The notes beneath the pieces were generated by a model that searched no databases, was not told the DNA's origin, and was given only the letters and a program-made list of their open reading frames with translations. From Coemansia sp. RSA 922 (taxonomy: Eukaryota; Kickxellomycota; Kickxellomycetes; Kickxellales; Kickxellaceae), in assembly GCA_027577415.1 (NCBI GenBank), contig JANBQS010000081.1, forward strand, positions 1 to 39,298: a stretch of DNA of 39,298 nucleotides. The letters run 5' to 3'. Below are positions 17,399 through 25,230 of this stretch, piece by piece (position 1 is the first letter of the stretch; each line of letters opens with the position of its first letter). The position numbers and the translations under genes are program-made.

Positions 17399-20242
17399 TT
17401 AGAAAAGGGCAGCGACGAATGGCGCCATCATCGCAATGCTAGAGATGACAGCAGTGCTGGCAGACGACTCGGCCCGACTGTTCTTCATCATACCGAGGCG
17501 GGCCTTGGTATCGGCGGCGGAGCCCTCGCTGGCCATGCTCGACTTTGCCGGCGAGACCATGGTCGACTTGGCGTTATTGCGCTTGCCCGAGAACGTAGCG
17601 CGCGCCTTGATGGTAGCCGACTCTGCGAGGATGGGAGACGCGGACTCGACAGCAACCGAGGAAGACTCGGCAGTAGCGGCGGCGGCAACAACAACAGCCG
17701 TAGTGGTCTCTACGACAACCGACGAGGATTCGGCAACGACTGACGAAGACTCGGCGACAACCGCAGCCGGCGTGGACTGGGCGCTGACGATGGCGTTGTT
17801 GTCAGCTCCAAAGATGTTGGAGTCGAATGGAACCACAGCATGGTCAATGGTGGTCATCTTGACGTTGGGAACAGTGGCCTGGATGATGATCGTGGTAGCG
17901 ACAATAGCAGCACTGTTGGTAACAGTGGCGACTGCAGTGGCAGTGACTGGAGCAACGCTGCTGGAGCTGGCACTGGCAGCGCTGGTGCTGTTGGAGCTAG
18001 CGCTAATGCTGCTGGCGACGGCACTGGGACTGTTGGCGACGGTGCTGTTAGCGCTGGATGCTGAAATGACCTCGGCAGCAGGAGACACGCTCTGGATCTC
18101 GATCTTCTTGCCTGGCTGTCTGGGCTGGGCGGTCTGCGCGGCGACAATGGCGGCCAGGGCGGGCGTAGCATTCTCAGCAGGCTCGTTAGCCTCAACAACA
18201 ACAGTCGTGGCAGCAATCATCGCAGCAGCGGGAGTGAGCGCTGCGACAGGAGAGGCAACAGCAACTGGGGCCACTGCAGCAACTGGAGACGCAGTGCTAG
18301 CTGGCACAATGGCGGCGACAGCAGCGGCAACCAGCGAGGAGGCAGCAACAGAAGCAGCGATTGGGGCATTCACGGCAGCCAGCGAGGCAGCCACAACAGA
18401 GGCAGCTGGCGAGGCAGTCACAACGGACGCGACTGTGGCAGGCGATGTAGCAGCGACAGAAACTGGCTCTGGGCCATTGACAACTGCAGTGGCCGTGGCG
18501 GTAGCCACAGCGGTGACCTGAGACACAATAGTGGCGACAACGATCGCAGGAGCCTCAGTGTTGTCAGCAACGTCATCATCGGCGGCCTTGACGCTGGGAG
18601 TACCAACAACCTTGGCCATTGCCGGGACAGGTGTGACAGCCTTGGCAACGGCGCTGGTGGCAGCAGCTTCAACGGAGCTAGACTCGACCACCTGAGTAGC
18701 AGGGGCATCCGAGAAAGCAGCAGCCGCAGTGGCCATCGCCGACGCCACCGCATCCTGAGCAACAGCAGCCGCAGCAGCAATCGAGGTGTGAGCGGCCAGG
18801 GCGGCAGCAGAGATGTTGCTCTGCATGGCAGCAAGGGCCGGAGGCGCCAGAGGAGCGCCGGCCTTGGCTGGTGCTGTTACCTGAGCAGCGGCCGCCTTGA
18901 CGACCGAAGCGCTAGTGGCCTGAGCGACTGGGGCGGAGGTCGATTGAACAGCAGCAACGGAGGCGGGCTGGGCAGCAACCACGATGTTGGTGGCCTTGGC
19001 AAGTGGCGCGACAACGGTAACCTCGGCGGTATCAAGGGCAAGAGGAGCCTCAACGGTGCTTGCAGCAGCAGTGGCAGTGGTAGAAGCGACAACAGAGGAA
19101 GAGCCAGTAGCAGCGACAGAGGAAGAGCCAGTAGCGGCAGCGGCAGAGGAAGAACCGGTAGCAGCAGCGGCAGAGGATGAACCAGTAGCAGCGGCGGCGG
19201 CCGAGGTAGATGCAGCAGCTGAAGAAGACGCAGCGGTGGCGCCAGTAGTAGATGCAGGAGCGGACTGCTGAACGGTCTCCTCAACAATATCCTCAACAGC
19301 TGCGTCAATCACTGCGTCATCAGGGCCGACGGTCTTGTCGGCGGCTGCGGGCTTCTCCGATGCAGAGGACTCGACTACGCCCGCTGGGGAAGTGACAACG
19401 GCGACAGAAATGGCAACGGTGGTTGCGGGCATCTGGCGGGCAGCTGGCGAGGTGGTCGACTGAGCAGTCGAGTTGGAAGCCGATGAAGCGGACTGCTCGG
19501 CAGTGGAAGCAGGTGCAGTGGTGGCGGATGCAGAAGAAACAGATGCCGAGCTCGATGCAGAGGCAACTGGTGCCGAGGTCGACGCAGCTGGTGACTCAGC
19601 CAGGAGGGAGGCCTGCTTGATGGGGCCTTGCTTTCCGGCGGCAGTGACAGTCGCCTTGGGCTTGTTGGCATTGGCGACTGGGGTCGCAGCAGCGGGGGCT
19701 TCTTGCTGGGGAGCCTTTGGCATCTGCTGAGGCTGCTGCTGCTGCTGCTGGGGTTGCTGCTGCTGCTGGGCGGGCTGAGGCTTCTGGACCTGCTGCTGTG
19801 GGACCTGCTGCTGAGGCTTTTGAGGAGCAGCCTCTTCAGCTACGACTGGCTGGTGCACTTGAGCCAAGCGCTGGGCGGACCGTGGGCCAGAGTTATCAGC
19901 AGACATATCGCCGCCGACAATGTAGTGGGCCTGGTCAGGCCGGGATAGCCTGACAACCTCGTTTCTAAAGATGTTGGCATGGGACTCCTCAGCATTACGA
20001 TCGGCGCGCTGCTGTGGGGAGAGCGGAGCATCGTGAGGGTAGCACTGAAGAACGCGGTCGGTCCAGTGGGCCATACATTTGTTGTACTCGAGAGTACCGG
20101 GGCGGAACATACCGCACTGCTCTTGGCGTTCGCTCTTGGTCTCGCCGACGCACCGCTCAACATCTTCGGGCGTGGCCATACGGGCAAACGACGTGCTCAC
20201 TAGCAGAGCGGTGATCGCGCTGAGAGTGCTAAACGTTCTCAT
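17399..20242 (-). CDS. Large Ala/Ser/Thr/Val-rich mucin-like GPI-type cell-wall protein (947 aa)
   Basis: The start has a signal peptide (about 1-20, T-L-S-A-I-T-A-L-L-V-S-T-S-F-A). A small four-cysteine N-terminal domain follows (C31, C43, C56, C67; spacing C-x11-C-x12-C-x10-C). Then come a Gln/Pro-rich tract (about 140-185) and about 700 residues of Ala, Ser, Thr and Val with almost no other chemistry, which suits heavy O-mannosylation. A G-S-S-S-x-A-A-A-x-T unit is repeated four or five times around 19095-19200. The C-terminus ends in V-I-S-S-I-A-M-M-A-P-F-V-A-A-L-F after N-S-R-A-E-S-S-A-S, consistent with a GPI signal. This makes it a likely wall or adhesin-type surface protein; the binding partner is unknown. 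The four-cysteine domain is not assigned to a family. The low-complexity repeat makes long false frames on the opposite strand. Confidence 0.82.
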   Translation of the reverse strand: MRTFSTLSAITALLVSTSFARMATPEDVERCVGETKSERQEQCGMFRPGTLEYNKCMAHWTDRVLQCYPHDAPLSPQQRADRNAEESHANIFRNEVVRLSRPDQAHYIVGGDMSADNSGPRSAQRLAQVHQPVVAEEAAPQKPQQQVPQQQVQKPQPAQQQQQPQQQQQQPQQMPKAPQQEAPAAATPVANANKPKATVTAAGKQGPIKQASLLAESPAASTSAPVASASSSASVSSASATTAPASTAEQSASSASNSTAQSTTSPAARQMPATTVAISVAVVTSPAGVVESSASEKPAAADKTVGPDDAVIDAAVEDIVEETVQQSAPASTTGATAASSSAAASTSAAAAATGSSSAAAATGSSSAAAATGSSSVAATGSSSVVASTTATAAASTVEAPLALDTAEVTVVAPLAKATNIVVAAQPASVAAVQSTSAPVAQATSASVVKAAAAQVTAPAKAGAPLAPPALAAMQSNISAAALAAHTSIAAAAAVAQDAVASAMATAAAAFSDAPATQVVESSSVEAAATSAVAKAVTPVPAMAKVVGTPSVKAADDDVADNTEAPAIVVATIVSQVTAVATATATAVVNGPEPVSVAATSPATVASVVTASPAASVVAASLAAVNAPIAASVAASSLVAAAVAAIVPASTASPVAAVAPVAVASPVAALTPAAAMIAATTVVVEANEPAENATPALAAIVAAQTAQPRQPGKKIEIQSVSPAAEVISASSANSTVANSPSAVASSISASSNSTSAASASSSSVAPVTATAVATVTNSAAIVATTIIIQATVPNVKMTTIDHAVVPFDSNIFGADNNAIVSAQSTPAAVVAESSSVVAESSSVVVETTTAVVVAAAATAESSSVAVESASPILAESATIKARATFSGKRNNAKSTMVSPAKSSMASEGSAADTKARLGMMKNSRAESSASTAVISSIAMMAPFVAALF
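19094..19195. repeat. Minisatellite in mucin-like gene
   Basis: Four or five in-frame copies of a 24-27 nt unit (GAGGAAGAGCCAGTAGCAGC and close variants on the plus strand) encode G-S-S-S-x-A-A-type repeats. Repeat number would be expected to vary between strains. Confidence 0.75.
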
Positions 20243-21075
20243 ATTTTAAAAAAGGGAATGATTGAACGTGGAGAGAGGGGTGGGGTTTTGAGGCAAGTAA
20301 GAATGCTACCACAAGAATGTTTGGAAAAAAATTATTAGTTAAATTATAATTATCAGGAGTAGTCGCCGCAAGAAATAGGAACGGAGGTGGACACACACAA
20401 AAAAATATTATCTTGGACTAGAAAAGGCTAAGTGGAAAAGGGGAGGGCAGGAAAAAAGGTCGTCATATTTATCAATCCTCCCATCCTTCCCCTCTCTCCC
20501 TGGGATGTCCTTGCTCGCAATGTCTCTGGTTTTGCAACACAAGTGGTCAGAAAATAAGCAAACACAAAAAGGTGTGGGGGAATGAAAAAAAAAAAAGTAA
20601 TAGACATGGTAATCAAATAAAATAACCCCAGTGTCTAACTTTAGCAGTAGTGGAGATGAAATATTGCAAATATATTCGAAACAATTTAAGCGTGAGACTT
20701 TGGTGGAAAAAAAAAATATCTGACAGTTTTCTCAGGCTCGCAGCCAAAAGACTTTCACGGTTTGTTTTTCTACTTCCAAGGAGAGATCTTGGAGATCAAT
20801 CAATAGCCTGTTTACAAACAAAAAAATGCGGGGGAAATTTGGTGATGTTGGATCTTGCGAAGGGTGAGTCAAAAGCAGATCTCGTTGCTTGACCTGTGAT
20901 ATGTGAGGGTGGATGATATTTGGTGTAATGCTTTTTTTTATTGTTTATTTAAAAGTTGTGGCGAGGATAAGAAAAAGAGGTGGCGCTTGCTTCTATTGTT
21001 TTCCTCGCCGAGAAATAAACTCTTAAAAAAATCCATATATTCATTTCATATTCTCTAACCCAACTACAAACAAAT
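20243..21075. other. Long promoter region of mucin-like gene
   Basis: This 833-bp gap contains A-runs and a C/T-rich block (20470-20505), and no supported gene. Long upstream regions are common for regulated wall proteins; no specific site is claimed. Confidence 0.45.
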
Positions 21076-22157
21076 TCAATTCAAAGTAGGCACACTGTTG
21101 TTATACCGGGCGTAGTGATCGTTGACTAGTGCCTGCAATGTCATGCGCGCCTTTAATGGATTGCACAAATCTCCATAGTCAATCCACCAAAACGACCGCT
21201 CAATAGTTGGCGCCACCAATGTTGCTGGACGCACCGCTATTCTATTCCGCGTATTGCTGCTATTCCTAATAAAAGGCGACATGGGTCGCCTAATGACGCC
21301 ACTACTGTCGTCGCTTGAATCATGGTACGTCGATTGGCGACTAGGCAAGGAAGAGGACTGTGGCTGGCTGCTATGACGGCGATTATTCAAGGCGATAGAG
21401 GCAATATGGCGTGTGGTATCGGGCTCAGCAGAGAGTTTGCGGAGACGTCGAGGGCGAGGAGGCACTGGCGGCGGCAACGATAAACGATGTGATGGTTGTA
21501 CTGCTGGAGGTAGGCGCAAGTCGTTGTAGCGACGGGCTAAAAGGTCAGTATACAATACGACGAAAATACCGCAATCTGATCCATTCTCTTGCTGCGGACA
21601 ACTGTGAGTAACCATTGGTGGACCCTGACTGCTGGCGCCAAAAAGAAAGAGGTCTAGTTTGGATTTAACCGCCAATGCGTACTGGTAGTTGACATTGGCC
21701 ATGCTATCGTAGTAGTGATACGTAGGGTTGGTGTGCTTGACATAGACGAGTAGGGACCAATGCGAACCACCAACATGTTCGAAGCCGTTGCTATTGTTGA
21801 TTGGAATAAATATAATCTCCTTTGAGTGCATGTCAGTGGGAAGCGCTGACCTTAACGACTCGACGTCTACACAGCAATATGTTGTTAGCAATTGTAGAAT
21901 TTGTTATTTTGTGCAGAGATGCAGGATGACAACAAAAAGTTGTTGTTTTTTTTTTTACCTTGTTGTAGGCGAAGACACTGTACTAGCGTTGGTTTAAGTA
22001 GCAGAACGCTGTTGTCACCGCGAAGTATCTCGTGGGTCAAGTACTCGTAGTAAAAGCTCAGCATAGCGTCGTTGAGCCACTGTCCTTCATGTAAAGTCAG
22101 TGGGTCGCCGCTATAAACGGCCGTGTCGTGGTAAGAAAACAATAGAGATTCGTGCAT
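21076..22157 (-). CDS. Ulp1-type cysteine protease, NEDD8-specific (SENP8/DEN1/Nep type), two exons
   Basis: Exon 1 (21959-22157) and exon 2 (21076-21866) are joined across a 92-nt intron (donor GTAAAA, branch-like TTGCTAACAAC, acceptor GTAG). Together they encode 329 residues. The order L-L-F-S-Y-H-D, W-L-N-D-A-M-L-S-F-Y-Y-E-Y-L, F-I-P-I-N, then G-G-S-H-W-S-L-L-V-Y matches human SENP8/NEDP1 and S. pombe Nep1. Catalytic residues are H102 (G-S-H-W-S), D120 (Y-Y-D-S), Q159 (Q-E-N-G-S-D-C-G) and C165 (D-C-G). The family matures NEDD8 and removes it from cullins. Unlike human SENP8 (about 212 residues), this protein inserts about 130 Pro/Ser/Arg-rich residues after the catalytic cysteine, before a final ordered block with S-F-W-W-I-D-Y. 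SUMO specificity cannot be excluded from sequence alone. Confidence 0.88.
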
Positions 22158-22382
22158 TGTGAGAAGAAAAAAGAATAAGATATTGTCCTATTTGGATATA
22201 GGAAAATGAATAAGGGTATGTCTACTTATGCGTATTTCAAGAAATGTGGGAATAAAAAAGAAAAAGGAAAAAAAAAAGATTGCAAACTATTCCACTAGTC
22301 AGCCGTTATGTGTTAAATGTATGTAGAGTACATGCACGGTAACATGTGCCAATGTATAAATGTGTATTCTTTTTTAATTTAA

Positions 22383-23702
22383 TTATAGAGTTTCCATCCA
22401 CTTGATGTTACCATAGACTAATACTTGTTTAGGTAAGCGACCAGGTACAGGAGATATCAGGATCAGCCTCTTCTTTTCCATATCAACCACCGTGACATTA
22501 ACAAAGCCCAGTGCTTGCATACCCGCCACACTATCGCCCTCCGACTCCATTGAAGCATCAGTAACAGCCAATATAGAGTGAGTCAAGGCTTCGTCCGGCT
22601 CTACGGGCAGCACCGAAGTATCAGTCAGCTTGCGAGTTTCACCCAAGGGCAAAGTAGACGATGGAGCGACAGCGTCTTCGCCTACCCGCAAGATGCGAAT
22701 TTCCTGGAAATTGGCTACAGTCGAAAACGAAGAGAAGGGTTCTTTCGGCGTGCCGTAAAAATACTGCTGAATAATGCGCGAATTGTATTGTTGTCTGAAC
22801 ATTGCCGAGCGGTCGACTGTTCCTCCAGAACGAGCCATCTTTAACACCGTGACGCCGTTTTTGGCAAAGGGGCGGTTTGACAGAAGGCTGAACATACGCT
22901 CGCTGCCGACTACTAGCAGTGTAGTGATGCCCAGGGCTGATATGGCATGGTCGATGGTCTCACATTTGGCAGCGTCTGTGAATCCTCGAGTATCGACAAA
23001 TAGTCCCGATGCTGCTGACTGAGAGTTATTAGCTGAATGCCGGCCAATTGCCGCCGCCATACGGTCTACAAGTAAGTTGAACAGCTCTTTGTTGTCTGTA
23101 GGCTGCTCGTGGCCAAACTGCCACACTAGCGGAGTATCGGGAGGACCCGCAGACGACGACATGGCATAGCCCATAAAGCCGGTCTCTATATCGACAGTTT
23201 TCGACATGGGAGTAACCGACACTGTGCCTGGAACAGTGACCGAGGCATCCATAGGATCCAAGTCAACGTACAGGGGAGTCTCACCCATCCGCACGGCGTA
23301 GTTAATAAGCGTACGGGCCAACGACGTCTTGCCGCTATCGTCTGGGCCCACTATCATCACTCGCGGACCGGTGGCATTGTCACTGCGTGCTCGGACCCGT
23401 AGCTGTTGTAGAGCCATGTGTAGGCTTATGCAAGAGTCCATGGGGGTCTCACCTGCCACATAGGCTGACTGGCACTCACCTACCACGGTCAGTGTGCAGC
23501 CGTCCCAACTGAACACTACGCCGTTTTCGCCGCTGAAAGAGTACGAGGCCTCGCGACCTAATTCGGCACCAAAGTATTCGGCCTGTCCGTGTTTTAGCTT
23601 GATCTCGATCGTATGCTTAAAGTCCACTTCGAAACGGAATTCCTCGCCTGGACCGAGCACCCACTCTACCGGCTTTTGGCTGTTAGCACCCACCGAGGCC
23701 AT
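22383..23702 (-). CDS. CLP1: Clp1, mRNA cleavage factor IA / polynucleotide 5'-kinase family
   Basis: The 439-residue protein matches Clp1 in length and order. The N-terminal beta domain (E-W-V-L-G-P-G-E-E-F-R-F-E, then the A-E-Y-F-G-A-E-L block) is followed by a P-loop, G-P-D-D-S-G-K-T-S (119-127). Next come Y-V-D-L-D-P (146-150), G-F-M-G-Y-A and a C-terminal domain ending G-N-I-K-W-M-E. In yeast Clp1 links Pcf11 in cleavage factor IA for mRNA 3'-end processing. Animal CLP1 is an RNA 5'-hydroxyl kinase tied to tRNA splicing. The P-loop lysine and threonine are present, so nucleotide binding is expected; kinase activity is not certain because fungal Clp1 proteins often lack it. It diverges from the SDR gene across 235 bp. 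Confidence 0.93.
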   Translation of the reverse strand: MASVGANSQKPVEWVLGPGEEFRFEVDFKHTIEIKLKHGQAEYFGAELGREASYSFSGENGVVFSWDGCTLTVVGECQSAYVAGETPMDSCISLHMALQQLRVRARSDNATGPRVMIVGPDDSGKTSLARTLINYAVRMGETPLYVDLDPMDASVTVPGTVSVTPMSKTVDIETGFMGYAMSSSAGPPDTPLVWQFGHEQPTDNKELFNLLVDRMAAAIGRHSANNSQSAASGLFVDTRGFTDAAKCETIDHAISALGITTLLVVGSERMFSLLSNRPFAKNGVTVLKMARSGGTVDRSAMFRQQYNSRIIQQYFYGTPKEPFSSFSTVANFQEIRILRVGEDAVAPSSTLPLGETRKLTDTSVLPVEPDEALTHSILAVTDASMESEGDSVAGMQALGFVNVTVVDMEKKRLILISPVPGRLPKQVLVYGNIKWMETL

Positions 23703-23937
23703 TGCTGAGTATAAAAAAGTATTTAAAAATGATTGAAAGTAGAGATTAACAAAATGGTCGTTGTTCCCCCAAACCCTGGCTCAATATGACTTTGATGATC
23801 TTGATTATCTGGCGGATCACTCCTATGAACAGGCGATGATGATGATGATGATGATGTGAGAGTGATAAAGGTCCAAGCGCTGTTACTTTCTTCTTATCTT
23901 TGAATTTTTCTCTTCTTTTTTCTTTATTCTACTTTGT
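23703..23937. promoter_or_regulatory. Bidirectional promoter, CLP1 / SDR
   Basis: These 235 bp separate two divergent start codons. They contain (GAT)n at 23834-23856 and a pyrimidine-rich tract just before the SDR ATG. No classic TATA box is placed with confidence. Confidence 0.55.
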
Positions 23938-24966
23938 ATGACTGTCATCACGACTAATAACGAGCGCGTTGTGCTGATAAGCGGGTGTTCGGCCGGCGGT
24001 ATTGGCCACCACTTGGCTTTAGAACTCGCAGCACAGGGATGCCGAGTATTCGCTGGCGTCCGCACACTAAGCAAAGCGCAGACACTCGTAGAAAACAATC
24101 CTCGTATTGAAGCTGTAGAGCTGGACATAACCAAAGATGGCTCAGTTGATGCCGCCGTAGCCTACGTGCTTGCTGCTACAGGTGGGCGGATAGACATACT
24201 AGTGAACAACGCTGGCGTTCTAAGCGCGAGCCCCGCAGTCGAGGCACCACTGTCTGAGGTGCAGCAGGTCTTTGACACTAACGTAGTTGGTCTGGCCCGC
24301 CTCTGTCGCGCGGTAGCTCCAACTATGATGGACCGTCGTCAGGGTACTATAGTCAACGTGGGGTCGGTTAGCGGATATGTGGCTACGCCCTGGGTGGGCT
24401 TTTACGCAGCGTCAAAGGCTGCAGTCCACGCGTACTCTGACTCTCTGCGTATGGAGCTGGCACCCTTCGGCGTCAATGTCATAGTTGTTGCGCCAGGTAG
24501 CATCAAGTCTAACCTAGTCCTAAACCTCGAGTCTCTTTTTGACAATAGTAACTCGCGATACGAGTTGGCGCGCTCGGCTATTGAGGCTCGAGCTGCACTA
24601 TCGCAGGCAGACGACTCGACGCCCGCCGACAAGTTTGCTCGTATCGTTGTGCCTCAGATACTTTGCAGCTCTCCATCGGCCTATATTACATATGGTACTC
24701 ATTCGGCGGCTACGTGGTTCTTGTACTATGTGCCGCTGGCTATTCGCGATTATATCTTTGGTCGTCGCTTTGGCACTCATCAGCTGGCAAAGGACTTGCC
24801 ATCAGTAGAAGGTGATGGAGTATGCCCAGTTTCTGGTAAGAAGGGCGGTTGCCCGATGTCGGGCAAGGCATCTTCAGCTTCGTGCCCGATTGCTAGTCCT
24901 GCGGCGATGTGGGTAGCCCTGGCAGCAGTCGTAGTAGGCGGCGTCTATACCCTTTTCAAGTCGTAG
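23938..24966 (+). CDS. AYR1: Short-chain dehydrogenase, Ayr1-like, tail-anchored with three Cys-Pro motifs
   Basis: The 342-residue protein is a classical SDR. It has the nucleotide-binding motif S-G-C-S-A-G-G-I-G (15-23), N-N-A-G (90-93), catalytic Ser near 143, and Y-A-A-S-K (Y156, K160). The S-G-C-S-x-G-G-I-G form and overall layout fit yeast Ayr1, the NADPH-dependent 1-acyldihydroxyacetone-phosphate reductase of phosphatidic-acid synthesis on ER and lipid droplets. After the catalytic domain comes a tail with C-P-V-S-G-K, C-P-M-S-G-K and C-P-I (C296, C305, C316), then a single hydrophobic helix (about 322-340) ending K-S, so it is probably tail-anchored. The Cys-Pro repeats are not part of the standard family. 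The exact substrate is inferred from similarity to Ayr1 only. Confidence 0.85.
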   Translation: MTVITTNNERVVLISGCSAGGIGHHLALELAAQGCRVFAGVRTLSKAQTLVENNPRIEAVELDITKDGSVDAAVAYVLAATGGRIDILVNNAGVLSASPAVEAPLSEVQQVFDTNVVGLARLCRAVAPTMMDRRQGTIVNVGSVSGYVATPWVGFYAASKAAVHAYSDSLRMELAPFGVNVIVVAPGSIKSNLVLNLESLFDNSNSRYELARSAIEARAALSQADDSTPADKFARIVVPQILCSSPSAYITYGTHSAATWFLYYVPLAIRDYIFGRRFGTHQLAKDLPSVEGDGVCPVSGKKGGCPMSGKASSASCPIASPAAMWVALAAVVVGGVYTLFKS

Positions 24967-25230
24967 TGTTATTGAGAGTTACTAGTTATTTCGGATAATG
25001 GATCAACTTGGGCGAGATCATCACTTTCACATGGCGGCGCATGTAATTGGTAGCACTCGTGGCTTGAGGAGGAAAGGAGCTGCATGCAGAGCTTGTGACT
25101 TTTTATTTCGCCGTCTAAATCAAAAAAAGAGACGAGGGCTGGACTCTACCATCTCCGCAACCAAACAAGAAAAAAATTATTTGCACTTTTTTTCCTTGGT
25201 CCTCTCTTTTTTATTAATACTTTATTCATT
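24967..25230. other. Intergenic region SDR / hydrolase
   Basis: These 264 bp end in a T-rich tract before the hydrolase ATG. No additional gene is supported. Confidence 0.5.

Noticed and set aside
17436..18521. Long plus-strand frame (361 codons) opposite the mucin-like gene
   Set aside because: It is a by-product of the Ala/Ser/Val codon repeat; its protein has no signal peptide layout or domain, while the minus strand has both ends of a secreted protein.
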